From Aurantimonas sp. 22II-16-19i (GTDB taxonomy: Bacteria; Pseudomonadota; Alphaproteobacteria; Rhizobiales; Rhizobiaceae), in the NCBI RefSeq assembly GCF_002088275.1, contig NZ_AQQS01000003.1, forward strand, positions 1-64,000: a DNA stretch of 64,000 nucleotides, written 5' to 3'. The position numbers and the translations under genes were made by a program. Below, one piece after another: positions 35,693-47,439 of the stretch (positions within the stretch are counted from its first letter, which is position 1; each line of letters starts with the position of its first letter). The notes under the pieces are model-generated. The model saw only the letters and a list, made by a program, of their open reading frames with translations. It searched no databases and was not told the DNA's origin.

Positions 35693-36150
35693 GAAAGCGC
35701 CGCGTGCTCCGGCGCCATCGGAATGCCGAGGGTCTCCGACATGAACGGCCGGTTCTCCACCAGGTCGGCGATCGAGAAGCGGCCGAGGGTGGACAGGAAG
35801 GCGTCGAGGGCCTGGCGCAGCGCCGCGTTCAACTCGCAATGGAACACCAGCGGGCAGTCGGTCAGGCCGCCGTCGAAGCACTCCGCCATGGCGAAATTCT
35901 CCTCCATCAGCTCGACGACCTCACGAAGCGTGATGGCGGTGGCGGGACGGCCCAGCCGGATCCCGCCATTGCGGCCCCGCACGGTCTCGACGAAGCCGGC
36001 GGCGACGAGCGGCTGCAGGATCTTGAACATGAAGGGTTCCGGCGCAGCATAGGACCGGGCGACCTCGCCGAGCTTGCTCAGCCGGCCGGGATTGGTCGCG
36101 AGATACATCAGGATCCGGATCGCGTAGTTGGTTTGCCGCGTGAGACGCAT
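35689..36150 (-). CDS. rirA: RirA-type Rrf2 iron-responsive regulator
   Basis: A 153-residue Rrf2-family repressor. MRLTRQTNYAIRILMYLA and FKILQPLVAAGFVETVRGRN form the winged helix DNA-binding domain. The three cluster ligands fall at Cys91, Cys99 and Cys105 (spacing C-x7-C-x5-C), exactly the RirA pattern; NsrR and IscR space theirs differently. RirA holds a 4Fe-4S cluster when iron is plentiful and represses iron uptake genes in rhizobia and relatives. Coupled to the DUF1289 gene by ATGA. A perfect 19-bp hairpin lies in its leader near the ribosome site. Confidence 0.88.
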   Translation of the reverse strand: MRLTRQTNYAIRILMYLATNPGRLSKLGEVARSYAAPEPFMFKILQPLVAAGFVETVRGRNGGIRLGRPATAITLREVVELMEENFAMAECFDGGLTDCPLVFHCELNAALRQALDAFLSTLGRFSIADLVENRPFMSETLGIPMAPEHAALS

Positions 36151-36213
36151 GTGCAGATTGCCCTTGTCGTGGAGCGGCCGGGCCGCTCCTCCCCCTGCCG
36201 GTCAGTTAAGGCT

Positions 36214-36243
36214 TATTTAGAGCAATTAAAAGGTGGAAGGCAA
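36214..36243 (-). promoter_or_regulatory. candidate rirA promoter
   Basis: Minus strand TTGCCT (36243-36238), an 18-bp spacer and TAAATA (36219-36214), about 65 bp upstream of the rirA start. Between promoter and gene is the dyad GGAGCGGCC-G-GGCCGCTCC at 36171-36189. Found by eye in an A+T-rich patch. Confidence 0.45.
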
Positions 36244-36384
36244 ATTCGCTGGCGCCCATCGCCGCCATCCACGCGCTTCTCTGACGCATGGGAAGAAATC
36301 GCCACCACAACCCCTTCGCGACCGGACCGCCTGCTCGGCTCGTGCCTTGGCCGAAGCCCTTGCATTCATTGAGCTGGAGACGAA

Positions 36385-36419
36385 AACGGCCATCCCCGCG
36401 CTCTGCCGGGATGGCCGTT
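36385..36419 (-). terminator. gyrA intrinsic terminator
   Basis: A 12-bp perfect stem (AACGGCCATCCC / GGGATGGCCGTT) with an 11-base loop, followed on the minus strand by TTTCG, 54 bp after the gyrA stop. Confidence 0.85.
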
Positions 36420-36473
36420 CTTCATGTCCATCAAGCGCCCGGACACTGCCGCACCGCCCGAATCAGCCGCCGA

Positions 36474-39344
36474 TCAGGCGTCTGGGTCGCCCTCGCCGGG
36501 ATCCTCGCCGGCATCCGGGGCTTCGTCTCCCGATGCCTCGCCGACGTCCGGCGTGTCGGTCGCCGTGTCGTTGGCGACGTCGGCCAGGTCTTCCTCCGCC
36601 TCCCCGGCTTCGTCGGCGCCCTGATCGGGAATGCGCTCCACCGAGACCACCCGCTCGCCGTCGGCGGTGCGGAAGATCGTCACGCCGCCGGTGGACCGGC
36701 CCTTCATGCCGATGCCGTCGATCGGCACGCGGATCACCTGGCCACGATCGGTCACGAGCAGCAGCTGGTCCTCGCGCTCGACCGGGAAGCCGGCGACGAG
36801 CTGGCCGAGCTTGTCGAGACGGTTGGTGTCCGTCGCCCTGATACCCTTGCCGCCGCGCCCGGAGGTGCGGAACTCGTAGGACGACGAGCGCTTGCCATAG
36901 CCGAACTCGCTGATCGTCAGGATGAACTCCTCCCGCGCGCCCAGTTCGCCATAGCGCTCCGGGCTGAGGGCGACGTCCTCGACGGCCTCCTCCTCGACCG
37001 CCGGCGTCTCGCCGTTCTGATCGGCGCCGGCGTCGTAGTCGACGGCCCGGCGCATCTTCAGATAGGCGGCGCGCTCGGCCGGGGTCGCGTCGACATGGTG
37101 CAGGATCGCCATGGAGACGACGCTCTCGCCCTGGCCCAGCGAGATGCCCCGCACGCCGACGGAATTGCGGCCGGCGAAGACCCGCACGTCGGTGGTCGGG
37201 AAGCGGATGCACTGGCCGGAGGTCGCCGTCAGGAGGACGTCGTCGTCCTCGCTGCAGGTGGCGACGGCGAGGATCTCGTCACCCTCCTCGTCGAGCTTCA
37301 TGGCGATCTTGCCGTTGCGGTTCACCTGGACGAAGTCAGACAGCTTGTTGCGCCGGACCGTGCCCCGCGTCGTGGCGAACATGACGTTCAGCCGCTCGGC
37401 CGCGTCCGGATCGCTCGGCAGCGGCAGGATCGAGGTGATGCGCTCGTTCTTTTCGAGCGGCAGAAGGTTGATCAGCGCCTTGCCGCGCGCCTGGGGCGTC
37501 GCCAGCGGCAGCCGCCAGACCTTTTCCTTGTAGACGATGCCGCGCGAGGAGAAGAACAGCACCGGGGTGTGGGTGTTGGCGACGAACAGCCGCGTCACCG
37601 AATCCTCGTCGTTCTTCAGCGACATGCCGGAGCGGCCCTTGCCGCCGCGCCGCTGCGCCCGGTAGGTCGCCAGCGGCACCCGCTTGATGTAGCCGGTATG
37701 GGTGACGGTGACGACCATGTCCTCGCGCGGGATCAGGTCCTCGTCCTCCATGTCCGCCGCGCCTTCCGTCAGCTGCGTGCGGCGGGGGGTGGCGAACTCG
37801 TCGCGGATGGCGATGAGCTCGGCCTTGATGATCTCGCGCACCCGGGTGCGCGACGACAGGATCTCGAGATATTCGCGGATCTCGGCGCCGATCTTGTTGA
37901 GTTCGTCGCCGATCTCGTCGCGGCCGAGCGCGGTCAGGCGCTGCAGGCGCAGGTCGAGGATCGCGCGCGCCTGCGCCTCGGACAGGCGGTAGGTGCCCTC
38001 CTCGGTGATGCGGTGGCGCGGATCGTCGATCAGCCGGATCAGCGGCGCGACGTCCCTGGCGTCCCAGTTGCGCGTCATCAGCTGTTCGCGGGCGGTCGCG
38101 GGGTCCGGCGCCTGGCGGATCAGCTTGATCACCTCGTCGATGTTGGCGACGGCGATGGCGAGGCCGACGAGGACGTGGGCACGCTCGCGGGCCTTGCGCA
38201 GGAGATACTTGGTGCGCCGGTTCACCACCTCCTCGCGGAAGGCGATGAAGGCCGACAGCATGTCCGACAGCGTCAGCTGCTCCGGCTTGCCGCCGTTGAG
38301 CGCCACCATGTTGGCGCCGAAGGAGGTCTGCAGCGGCGTGAAGCGGTAGAGCTGGTTGAGGATGACGTCGGACGAGGCGTCGCGCTTCAGCTCGATGACG
38401 ACCCGGTAGCCGTCGCGATCGCTCTCGTCGCGGATGTCGGAGATGCCCTCGATGCGCTTGTCGCGCACCAGATCGGCCATCTTCTCGATCATCGAGGCCT
38501 TGTTCACCTGGTAGGGAACCTCGGTGACGATGATCGCCTCGCGCTCGGCGCGAACCGTCTCCACATGCACCTTGCCGCGCATCAGGATCGAGCCGCGGCC
38601 GGTCGAATAGGCCGAGTAGATGCCGGCCCGGCCGAGCACGATGGCCCCGGTCGGGAAATCCGGCCCGGGGATGTGCTCCATCAGCTCGTCGAGGGAGATG
38701 GCCGGATTGTCGATCATCGCAATGGTGCCGTCGAGCACCTCGCCGAGATTGTGCGGCGGGATGTTCGTCGCCATGCCGACGGCGATGCCGCCGGAGCCGT
38801 TGGCGAGCAGATTCGGGAAGCGCGCCGGCAGGACCACCGGCTCCATCTCGCGGCCGTCGTAGTTCTCCTGGAAGTCGACGGTTTCCTTGTCGATATCCTC
38901 CAGCATCGGATCGGCGATCTTCTGCAGCCGGCACTCGGTGTAGCGCATGGCCGCCGGCGGATCGCCGTCGATCGAGCCGAAATTGCCCTGCCCGTCGATC
39001 AGCGGCGCGCGCAGCGACCAGTCCTGCGCCATGCGCACGAGGGAATCGTAGATGGCCGAATCGCCGTGCGGATGGAACTTACCCATCACCTCGCCGACGA
39101 CACCGGCGGACTTGCGATAGGACTTGGTCGAATTCAGCCCCATCTCGTGCATGGCGTAGAGAATGCGCCGATGCACCGGCTTCAGCCCGTCCCGCACGTC
39201 CGGCAGCGCGCGGGAGACGATCACGCTCATGGCGTAATCGAGATAGCTGCGCTGCATCTCGTCGATGATGGAGATGGAGTCGATTCCGCTGCCTGGCCCG
39301 GAAGGCGGGGGCGGCGGCGGCGTCTTGTCGTTTTCGTCTGCCAA
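36474..39344 (-). CDS. gyrA: DNA gyrase subunit A
   Basis: A 956-residue type IIA topoisomerase subunit. The catalytic tyrosine is Tyr135 in AMRYTECRL. The quinolone region [10 protein letters not shown] (residues 91-100) keeps the Ser and Asp equivalent to E. coli Ser83 and Asp87, so no classical resistance change is present. The C-terminal pinwheel contains a GyrA box RRGGKGRSG and an inserted acidic loop before SPERYGELG; the final ~50 residues are strongly acidic. Start is TTG with AGGA 6 bp upstream. Functions with GyrB to supercoil DNA. A promoter lies just upstream. Confidence 0.98.
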   Translation of the reverse strand: MADENDKTPPPPPPSGPGSGIDSISIIDEMQRSYLDYAMSVIVSRALPDVRDGLKPVHRRILYAMHEMGLNSTKSYRKSAGVVGEVMGKFHPHGDSAIYDSLVRMAQDWSLRAPLIDGQGNFGSIDGDPPAAMRYTECRLQKIADPMLEDIDKETVDFQENYDGREMEPVVLPARFPNLLANGSGGIAVGMATNIPPHNLGEVLDGTIAMIDNPAISLDELMEHIPGPDFPTGAIVLGRAGIYSAYSTGRGSILMRGKVHVETVRAEREAIIVTEVPYQVNKASMIEKMADLVRDKRIEGISDIRDESDRDGYRVVIELKRDASSDVILNQLYRFTPLQTSFGANMVALNGGKPEQLTLSDMLSAFIAFREEVVNRRTKYLLRKARERAHVLVGLAIAVANIDEVIKLIRQAPDPATAREQLMTRNWDARDVAPLIRLIDDPRHRITEEGTYRLSEAQARAILDLRLQRLTALGRDEIGDELNKIGAEIREYLEILSSRTRVREIIKAELIAIRDEFATPRRTQLTEGAADMEDEDLIPREDMVVTVTHTGYIKRVPLATYRAQRRGGKGRSGMSLKNDEDSVTRLFVANTHTPVLFFSSRGIVYKEKVWRLPLATPQARGKALINLLPLEKNERITSILPLPSDPDAAERLNVMFATTRGTVRRNKLSDFVQVNRNGKIAMKLDEEGDEILAVATCSEDDDVLLTATSGQCIRFPTTDVRVFAGRNSVGVRGISLGQGESVVSMAILHHVDATPAERAAYLKMRRAVDYDAGADQNGETPAVEEEAVEDVALSPERYGELGAREEFILTISEFGYGKRSSSYEFRTSGRGGKGIRATDTNRLDKLGQLVAGFPVEREDQLLLVTDRGQVIRVPIDGIGMKGRSTGGVTIFRTADGERVVSVERIPDQGADEAGEAEEDLADVANDTATDTPDVGEASGDEAPDAGEDPGEGDPDA

Positions 39345-39378
39345 GAGAGGTCCTGATCAGCGGGAATTTGCTCGCTTC

Positions 39379-39407
39379 GCTATAGCGCGGCGGGGCCGCG
39401 AGCGCAA
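39379..39407 (-). promoter_or_regulatory. candidate gyrA promoter
   Basis: Minus strand TTGCGC (39407-39402), a 17-bp spacer and TATAGC (39384-39379), which would give a leader of about 28 bases before the TTG start of gyrA. Confidence 0.55.
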
Positions 39408-39622
39408 ATGACGCACCCGGCGCAAAGGGATCAAAAGTTCATATACGTCAATCACTTGAGAGAACGACCAAAGAAACTTGCAAAAGCTTTGTGTCGGCCG
39501 GGTGTCGGCGGGCCATTTAGGGCGAATCGCAGATCTTCCCGGCCCGAGGGGACCGCGCCTAGCCCCTCCGCCGGGAAGCTGTTACGCCGGACGTCACCAC
39601 TCCCGACACGGGGCTCGTGCCG

Positions 39623-40273
39623 ATGTTCGACATCCTCCTCAATGGCTTCGTCACGCTCTTCGTGATCCTCGATCCGTTCGGGCTGGTCCCGCTCTTCCTT
39701 GCCTTGACGCCGGGGGCGACCTCCGCCCAGCGCGGCGCCATCGCGCTGCGGGCCTCGGTCATCACATTCGCCATCCTGGCGCTGTTCGGGCTCACGGGCC
39801 TCGCGCTCTTGGAGGTGCTGGGCATCACGCTCGGGGCGTTCCGCCTCGCCGGCGGGCTGTTCCTCTTCTGGATCGGCTTCGAGCTGGTCTTCGAGCGGCG
39901 CGCCGAGCGCAAGCAGAAGAGCGCCAGCCACGCCGTCGAGGACAGCGACGGCGGCGATGTCGCGGCCTTTCCCCTCGCCATCCCGCTGATGGCGGGCCCC
40001 GGCGCCATCTCGGCGGTGATCCTGCTCTCCGGCAATCTTCCCGGCTTCGTCGGCAAGGCGGCGCTGCTCGGCGTGATCTTCGTCGCCGTCGCCGCCACCT
40101 TCGCCTTCCTCGCCGTCGCCCATCGGCTCGACCGGTATCTCGGCGTCACCAGCCGGGCGGTGATCTCCCGGCTGCTCGGCGTCCTCCTCGCGGCGCTCGC
40201 CGTGCAGTTCGTCGCCGACGGCGCGGCGGCCCTCGTCGAATCCAGCGGCCACATCGCCCGTCCCACCGCCTGA
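39623..40273 (+). CDS. MarC/UPF0056 family membrane protein
   Basis: A 216-residue protein with about six membrane helices. The first motif LLNGFVTLFVILDPFGLVPL and the later FPLAIPLMAGPGAISAVIL are hallmarks of the MarC family. No transport substrate is established, and the early link to multiple antibiotic resistance was not upheld. The ATG at 39623 was preferred to the GTG two codons before it. It lies divergent from gyrA, a neighbourhood typical of Hyphomicrobiales. Confidence 0.9.
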   Translation: MFDILLNGFVTLFVILDPFGLVPLFLALTPGATSAQRGAIALRASVITFAILALFGLTGLALLEVLGITLGAFRLAGGLFLFWIGFELVFERRAERKQKSASHAVEDSDGGDVAAFPLAIPLMAGPGAISAVILLSGNLPGFVGKAALLGVIFVAVAATFAFLAVAHRLDRYLGVTSRAVISRLLGVLLAALAVQFVADGAAALVESSGHIARPTA

Positions 40274-40390
40274 CGGTTCCCGCCGGGCCAACCGGAGAGC
40301 CCCGGACCCACCGCCCGGCAGAAATGATAAGGGAAGCAACGTTTCCGCCGATCGCGTGTTGTTGGCTCGATCACGGAAAGGAGAGCAGGC

Positions 40391-41401
40391 ATGGCGAAGG
40401 GCGCAAGGCACAGGGCGGGCCCGGGCTCGGGCTCGGGCTCGGGCTCGGGAGGCAGCAAAGGCGCCGTCATCGCCGCGGCGGGCGCCAATCTCGCCATTGC
40501 CGTGACCAAGTTCGTCGCGGCCGCCTTCACCGGCTCGTCATCGATGTTCGCCGAGGGCGTCCATTCGGTGATCGACACCGCCAATCAGGGCTTTCTCCTG
40601 ATCGGGCTCTCCAATTCCAGGAAACCGGCCGACGCGAAGCATCCCTTCGGCTATGGCGCCGAGGTGTATTTCTGGTCCTTTCTCGTCGCCATCTTCCTCT
40701 TTGCCCTCGGCGCCGGCTTCTCGACCTATGAGGGCGTGATCGGCATCCTCTCCGTCGAAGACGCCGAGCTGACCTCGCCGCTCGTCGCGCTCGGGGTGTT
40801 GTTCCTCGCCTTCTGCTTCGAGGGCTACTCCTGGTCCGTCGCCTCCCGGGAGTTCCAGCACCGCCGGGGCGGCCACGGCCTGCTGCGCGATTTCCACGAC
40901 ATGAAGGATCCGGCGATCTTCGTCGTGCTGTTCGAGGATTCGGCCGCCTGCATCGGCGTCGTCATCGCGGCGATCGGCATCGGCCTGTCCTGGGTCACCG
41001 GCAACCACGTCTTCGACGCCATCGGCTCGATCCTCATCGGCATCCTGCTCGGCGTGACCGCGATCCTTTTGGCCATCGAGGTGAAGGGCCTTCTGATCGG
41101 CGAGGCCGCCGGCCCCGAGATCGAACGGGCGATCCGCGAGAAGCTCGGCGAGCGGCCGGAGATCCTCGCGATCAACGAGCTTCGGACGCTGCATCTCGGC
41201 CCCGAGGACGTCCTCCTGACGATGAGCGTCGACTTTCGCGACGACGTCGTCTCGCAGCGAATCGAGGCGATGGTCAGCGAGATGGAGGGCCGGATCCGGG
41301 AGCGATTTCCCATCGTCCGCAAGGTCTATGTCGAGGTGCAGTCGCAGTCCGGCCATCGCGATCTGGCCCGGCAGGACCGCGAGGCGCATCCCGTCGATTG
41401 A
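40391..41401 (+). CDS. cation diffusion facilitator (CDF) transporter
   Basis: A 336-residue CDF protein. Helix 2 contains the metal site SMFAEGVHSVIDTANQG (H-x3-D) and the later FEDSAACIGVVIA supplies the second acidic pair; SRKPADAKHPFGYG is the family loop. A cytoplasmic domain of ~90 residues ends the protein. It moves a divalent cation out of the cytoplasm by proton exchange. The N-terminus has a Gly-Ser run made by a hexanucleotide repeat. ATG follows AAAGGAGAG closely. Metal specificity cannot be inferred. Confidence 0.9.
   Translation: MAKGARHRAGPGSGSGSGSGGSKGAVIAAAGANLAIAVTKFVAAAFTGSSSMFAEGVHSVIDTANQGFLLIGLSNSRKPADAKHPFGYGAEVYFWSFLVAIFLFALGAGFSTYEGVIGILSVEDAELTSPLVALGVLFLAFCFEGYSWSVASREFQHRRGGHGLLRDFHDMKDPAIFVVLFEDSAACIGVVIAAIGIGLSWVTGNHVFDAIGSILIGILLGVTAILLAIEVKGLLIGEAAGPEIERAIREKLGERPEILAINELRTLHLGPEDVLLTMSVDFRDDVVSQRIEAMVSEMEGRIRERFPIVRKVYVEVQSQSGHRDLARQDREAHPVD
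40423..40446 (+). repeat. (GGGCTC)4 in-frame microsatellite
   Basis: Four perfect GGGCTC units within the 5' end of the CDF gene encode alternating Gly and Ser. Being a multiple of three, length changes would alter only the linker length, not the frame. Confidence 0.9.
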
Positions 41402-41666
41402 GACCCTCGGTCCGATCTGCGACGGGCGCCAAGGGATTGACGCGCAAGCGCCGCACGGGCCCGATGCGAGCGGCCCTGGGGTCGATCTTCCCGGGCCGCG
41501 GATATCCTGCCCTGCGTCGCGTCTGGGGCGTACCCCGCGCCGTCAGATCCTCCGCGGGCGCCTTGATCGCCCGCCGATCGTCGTCAGCCATCGATCTCAG
41601 GCGCGGCCACGGGACCGCGCGGTCGGCCCGCTCATTCGCCGGTTCGCCCGCCCGTAATGCCCCGCG

Positions 41667-42689
41667 TCAGTTCCCGTTCGTCGGCATCGCCGCGACAAAC
41701 GCCTTCACCACACGCGCGGAATTCTCCGAAGCAAGGGCGAAAAACGTGACCATCTCGTTCTCTGCCTCGCCGCCGCCGGCCAGATCCGACAGGCTGCGAA
41801 AGGCGATGAAGGGGACGGCGTTGGCATAGGCGACATGGGCGACGGCAGCGCTTTCCATGTCGAGCACCGAGGCGTCGAAGGCCTCGGCCACATATTGCCG
41901 GAACTCGGCATTGTCCACGAAGACCGGTCCGGAGACGCCCGCCCCCCCGACCACCACCTTCGGTGCCCGCGTCAGGCACGCCTCTCCGGCGCAGCGCTCG
42001 AGCTCGACCTCTTCCGCCACCTGGCGCGCTACATCGAGAAGCGCGCCGTCGGCCCCGAACCACAGCACCTCCTCGGCTTTCTCCGAGCGGCCGGAGCGGA
42101 CCTCGACCGGTTGGGGAAAGATCATGCCGTGGTTCGGCGTCGCCCTGTCGGCGAAGGGCGGCAGCGTCCAGTCCTCGCCGTCCTTCCTGGCGAAGACCGA
42201 TTCCAGATATTGCGCCCAGCGATCGGCCACCACGACGTCGCCGATGTCGAGCGCCGGATCGACGCCGCCCGCGATCCCCGAGAAGACGATCGCCTCGATG
42301 TCGAAGCGGTCGAGCGCGAGCTGCGTCGTCATCGCGGCATTGACCATGCTGACGCCGCTGAGGAACAGGACGACGTCCTTGCCGGCAAGTTTGCCCGTCA
42401 CGAAGTCGACGCCGTTGATCCGCTCGGTCTCGGCGCCCCCGAGGTCGGCCTTGAGACTCTGCCATTCCGGCTCGAATGCCGAGACCACGCCGATTCGAGC
42501 AACGGTTCTCGTCGATGCCGTCCCCTGCGTGCCCGCAGCCACTTGCGCCGCCGACGTCGCAACGTCCCCGGCAGCGGCGAGGCCGCCGAATGGGAGGGCC
42601 AGGCTGGCGGCGAGGGCCATCGCCATCACCCATCGGCGGATGAGCGCCGCGACTGCGTTGGATCTCGCATCGACCGGTGTCGTCGGCAT
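41667..42689 (-). CDS. exported MTA/SAH nucleosidase-like purine phosphorylase superfamily protein
   Basis: A 340-residue protein. A basic segment IRRWVM and a hydrophobic stretch MALAASLALPFGGLAAAG (residues ~20-40) form an export signal. The mature domain has the 5'-methylthioadenosine/S-adenosylhomocysteine nucleosidase layout: GVVSAFEPEW with the acid, FSGIAGGVDPALDIGDVVV, VLDMESAAVAHVA and RSLSDLAGG with the catalytic Asp. It would cleave nucleosides in the periplasm, unlike the usual cytoplasmic enzyme. The ATG at 42689 was chosen; the reading frame continues upstream through the ssb tail as low-complexity Ala-rich sequence. Confidence 0.82.
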   Translation of the reverse strand: MPTTPVDARSNAVAALIRRWVMAMALAASLALPFGGLAAAGDVATSAAQVAAGTQGTASTRTVARIGVVSAFEPEWQSLKADLGGAETERINGVDFVTGKLAGKDVVLFLSGVSMVNAAMTTQLALDRFDIEAIVFSGIAGGVDPALDIGDVVVADRWAQYLESVFARKDGEDWTLPPFADRATPNHGMIFPQPVEVRSGRSEKAEEVLWFGADGALLDVARQVAEEVELERCAGEACLTRAPKVVVGGAGVSGPVFVDNAEFRQYVAEAFDASVLDMESAAVAHVAYANAVPFIAFRSLSDLAGGGEAENEMVTFFALASENSARVVKAFVAAMPTNGN

Positions 42690-42744
42690 TCCGCTTCGCC
42701 CTCGCTGTTTCAGGCCCTTCTCTCCACGCTGCCGATCGGACGCG

Positions 42745-43278
42745 TCAGAACGGGATCTCGTCGTCGAGGTCGTTGGAGCGGCCGCCGCCGCCGCCGCCGT
42801 AATCGCGATCGTTGCCGCCGCCGCCACGATCGGGACCGCCGCGGTCGTAACCGCCACCGCCGCCACCGCCGCGATCATAGCCGCCGCCTCCCCCGCCCCG
42901 GCTGACGCCGCCCTCGCCGCCGTCGCCGCGGCCGCCCAGCATCTGCATCTCGCCGCGGAAGCGCTGCAGCACGACTTCGGTCATGTATTTCTTCTGGCCG
43001 GACTGGTCGTCCCACGAGCGGGTCTGCAGCTGGCCCTCGATATAGACCGTCGAGCCCTTCTTCAGATACTGCTCGGCGACCTTCACGAGGTTCTCGTTGA
43101 AGATCACGACGTTGTGCCATTCGGTGCGCTCGCGGCGCTCGCCCGACGCCTTGTCGCGCCAGGTCTCCGAGGTCGCGATCCTGAGATTGGCGACGGCGTC
43201 GCCCGAATTCAGCCGGCGGATCTCGGGATCGGCGCCGAGATTGCCCACCAGAATGACCTTGTTGACGCTTCCCGCCAT
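42745..43278 (-). CDS. ssb: single-stranded DNA-binding protein
   Basis: A 177-residue SSB. The OB-fold occupies residues 1-112 ([20 protein letters not shown] to [10 protein letters not shown]), with the aromatic residues Trp40, Trp54 and Trp88 for stacking. A Gly/Arg/Tyr/Asp-rich linker (repeats of GGYDRGG) leads to the acidic tip DLDDEIPF that recruits partner proteins. It binds ssDNA in replication and repair. It lies divergent from uvrA across a LexA site, as in many proteobacteria. The neighbouring nucleosidase is 55 bp downstream. Confidence 0.97.
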   Translation of the reverse strand: MAGSVNKVILVGNLGADPEIRRLNSGDAVANLRIATSETWRDKASGERRERTEWHNVVIFNENLVKVAEQYLKKGSTVYIEGQLQTRSWDDQSGQKKYMTEVVLQRFRGEMQMLGGRGDGGEGGVSRGGGGGGYDRGGGGGGGYDRGGPDRGGGGNDRDYGGGGGGRSNDLDDEIPF

Positions 43279-43581
43279 GATCGAACTCCAACTTCGAAAA
43301 AACTTGGCAAGACCCTAGACGAGCACCTGCTCCGGCGAAAGCCGGCGGTCCGCCCCGTCCCCATCTTCCAAGCCCGACACGAATTCCACGGGCGACGCGA
43401 ATTCCAAGTGCGACACGCAAGCCGCCGCTTGGGCACGGCCCGGAATTCCGGCGCCCACGACATCCGGTTTGACGCTCACCACACCCGCGTGAGACAGGCC
43501 CCAAGATACAGGAGCCGCACGAGCCAGCCCCACGCGCTGCCTTGCGACGCTCGCCGCCACTGCTCGGCTTGCCGGACACGG

Positions 43582-43609
43582 CTTGCACCACCGGCAGACA
43601 CGGTATAGA
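43582..43609 (+). promoter_or_regulatory. candidate uvrA promoter
   Basis: Plus strand CTTGCA (43582-43587), a 16-bp spacer and TATAGA (43604-43609), about 135 bp before uvrA. The -10 element overlaps the first base pairs of the LexA box, so LexA binding would block RNA polymerase. Confidence 0.5.
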
Positions 43610-43622
43610 ACAAAGGTGGAAC
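43608..43622 (-). promoter_or_regulatory. LexA (SOS) box upstream of uvrA
   Basis: Read on the minus strand, GTTC-CACCTTT-GTTC, an exact match to the alphaproteobacterial LexA consensus GTTC-N7-GTTC. It lies in the uvrA/ssb divergent region, on the -10 of the proposed uvrA promoter. The ssb start is about 330 bp away, so control of ssb is less certain. Confidence 0.85.
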
Positions 43623-43742
43623 ACGCAAGAGGCGAGTCGCGAAAATCCGTTTCTCCGCCGCATCGCCTTGGAGTCGCTCGGGCCGGGCCTTAAGTAGGGG
43701 CTTGCCCTTCAGACAGAGACATTGGACGGACCGGCGGATTTC

Positions 43743-46664
<2,922 letters not shown>

Positions 46665-46717
46665 CGTCTCGTTGGCGGTCTGCGGCTTTCATCTGGCTCC
46701 GTTCGGTCGTCGTCCGG

Positions 46718-47104
46718 CTACCAGAGCCGAATGATGCCGAACTGGTCGAAGGCTTCGTCGACCGTAATCAAAGCCAATCCTTCGATCTTCGCCTGTGCGG
46801 CAAGGAGACGATCGAACGGGTCCTTGTGAACCCCGAGCATCTGGCCCGCCAGGAGCGCGTGCGAATGGTCGACGTCCAGTTTGGTGAATCGTCCTTGCGC
46901 GATGATGTCGTCGAACGTCTCGATGATCTCCCGCGCAACTTCAAGCTTGCCAATTCTCACTTTGTTCGCAAGTTCGAAGGCTGTGACGGCACTGACATGT
47001 CGCTCTGTCGCGACATCCTCAATGGCCGATTTAGCCGCAACACTGAGATGCGGATCGGCGGTGAGCCACCAGAGAAGCGCGTGAGTATCGAGAAGGACGC
47101 TCAC
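46718..47104 (-). CDS. PIN-domain toxin, VapC-like
   Basis: A 128-residue PIN-domain protein. The acidic residues for Mg-dependent RNA cleavage are present: Asp6 in LLDTHALLWW, Glu44 in AVTAFELANKV, and Asp in HKDPFDRLLAAQA and ITVDEAF. The start is GTG, overlapping the antitoxin stop as GTGA. With the upstream Phd-like gene it forms a type II toxin-antitoxin module. It lies between uvrA (convergent) and the DUF72 gene. The RNA target is unknown. Confidence 0.9.
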   Translation of the reverse strand: MSVLLDTHALLWWLTADPHLSVAAKSAIEDVATERHVSAVTAFELANKVRIGKLEVAREIIETFDDIIAQGRFTKLDVDHSHALLAGQMLGVHKDPFDRLLAAQAKIEGLALITVDEAFDQFGIIRLW

Positions 47105-47373
47105 TCGCCATTATCGCTGGGGAAGGAGTATTTACCCTCCCACGCTGCAAGCTCGTCTTCGGACATGGGCTGGAGAAATAGGTCGGATGGGATCTTGTCG
47201 CGGAGATGGGCGAGCGCGCCATATCCGCGGACTTTGGGTTTGTCTGCGTCGACCCGCACCAGCTTCGCCACCGGCTCGTCGCCCCGCGCGATCACGATCT
47301 CCTCGCCCGCCTCGACCCGGTCCAGGAGCTCCGCGAGGCCCGCTTCCGCCTTCTGAATGGTGACGACCGTCAT
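47101..47373 (-). CDS. Phd/YefM family antitoxin
   Basis: A 90-residue Phd/YefM-type antitoxin starting MTVVTIQKAEAGLAELLDRV, followed by EEIVIARGDEPVAKLV, the characteristic DNA-binding and dimerisation core. The C-terminal third (PSDLFLQPMSEDELAAWEG) would bind and block the PIN toxin. AAGGAG lies before the ATG. It precedes and overlaps the toxin gene, as usual, and likely represses its own operon. Confidence 0.9.
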   Translation of the reverse strand: MTVVTIQKAEAGLAELLDRVEAGEEIVIARGDEPVAKLVRVDADKPKVRGYGALAHLRDKIPSDLFLQPMSEDELAAWEGKYSFPSDNGE

Positions 47374-47439
47374 CGTCCTCTCCTTCGACACGTCATCAAT
47401 GTAGCGAGCGCATCCGCCAACCACAATCGGGAGACGATC

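Noticed and set aside
36474-39344. Quinolone-resistance substitutions in gyrA
   Set aside because: The region reads [10 protein letters not shown], with the susceptible-type Ser and Asp at both key positions.
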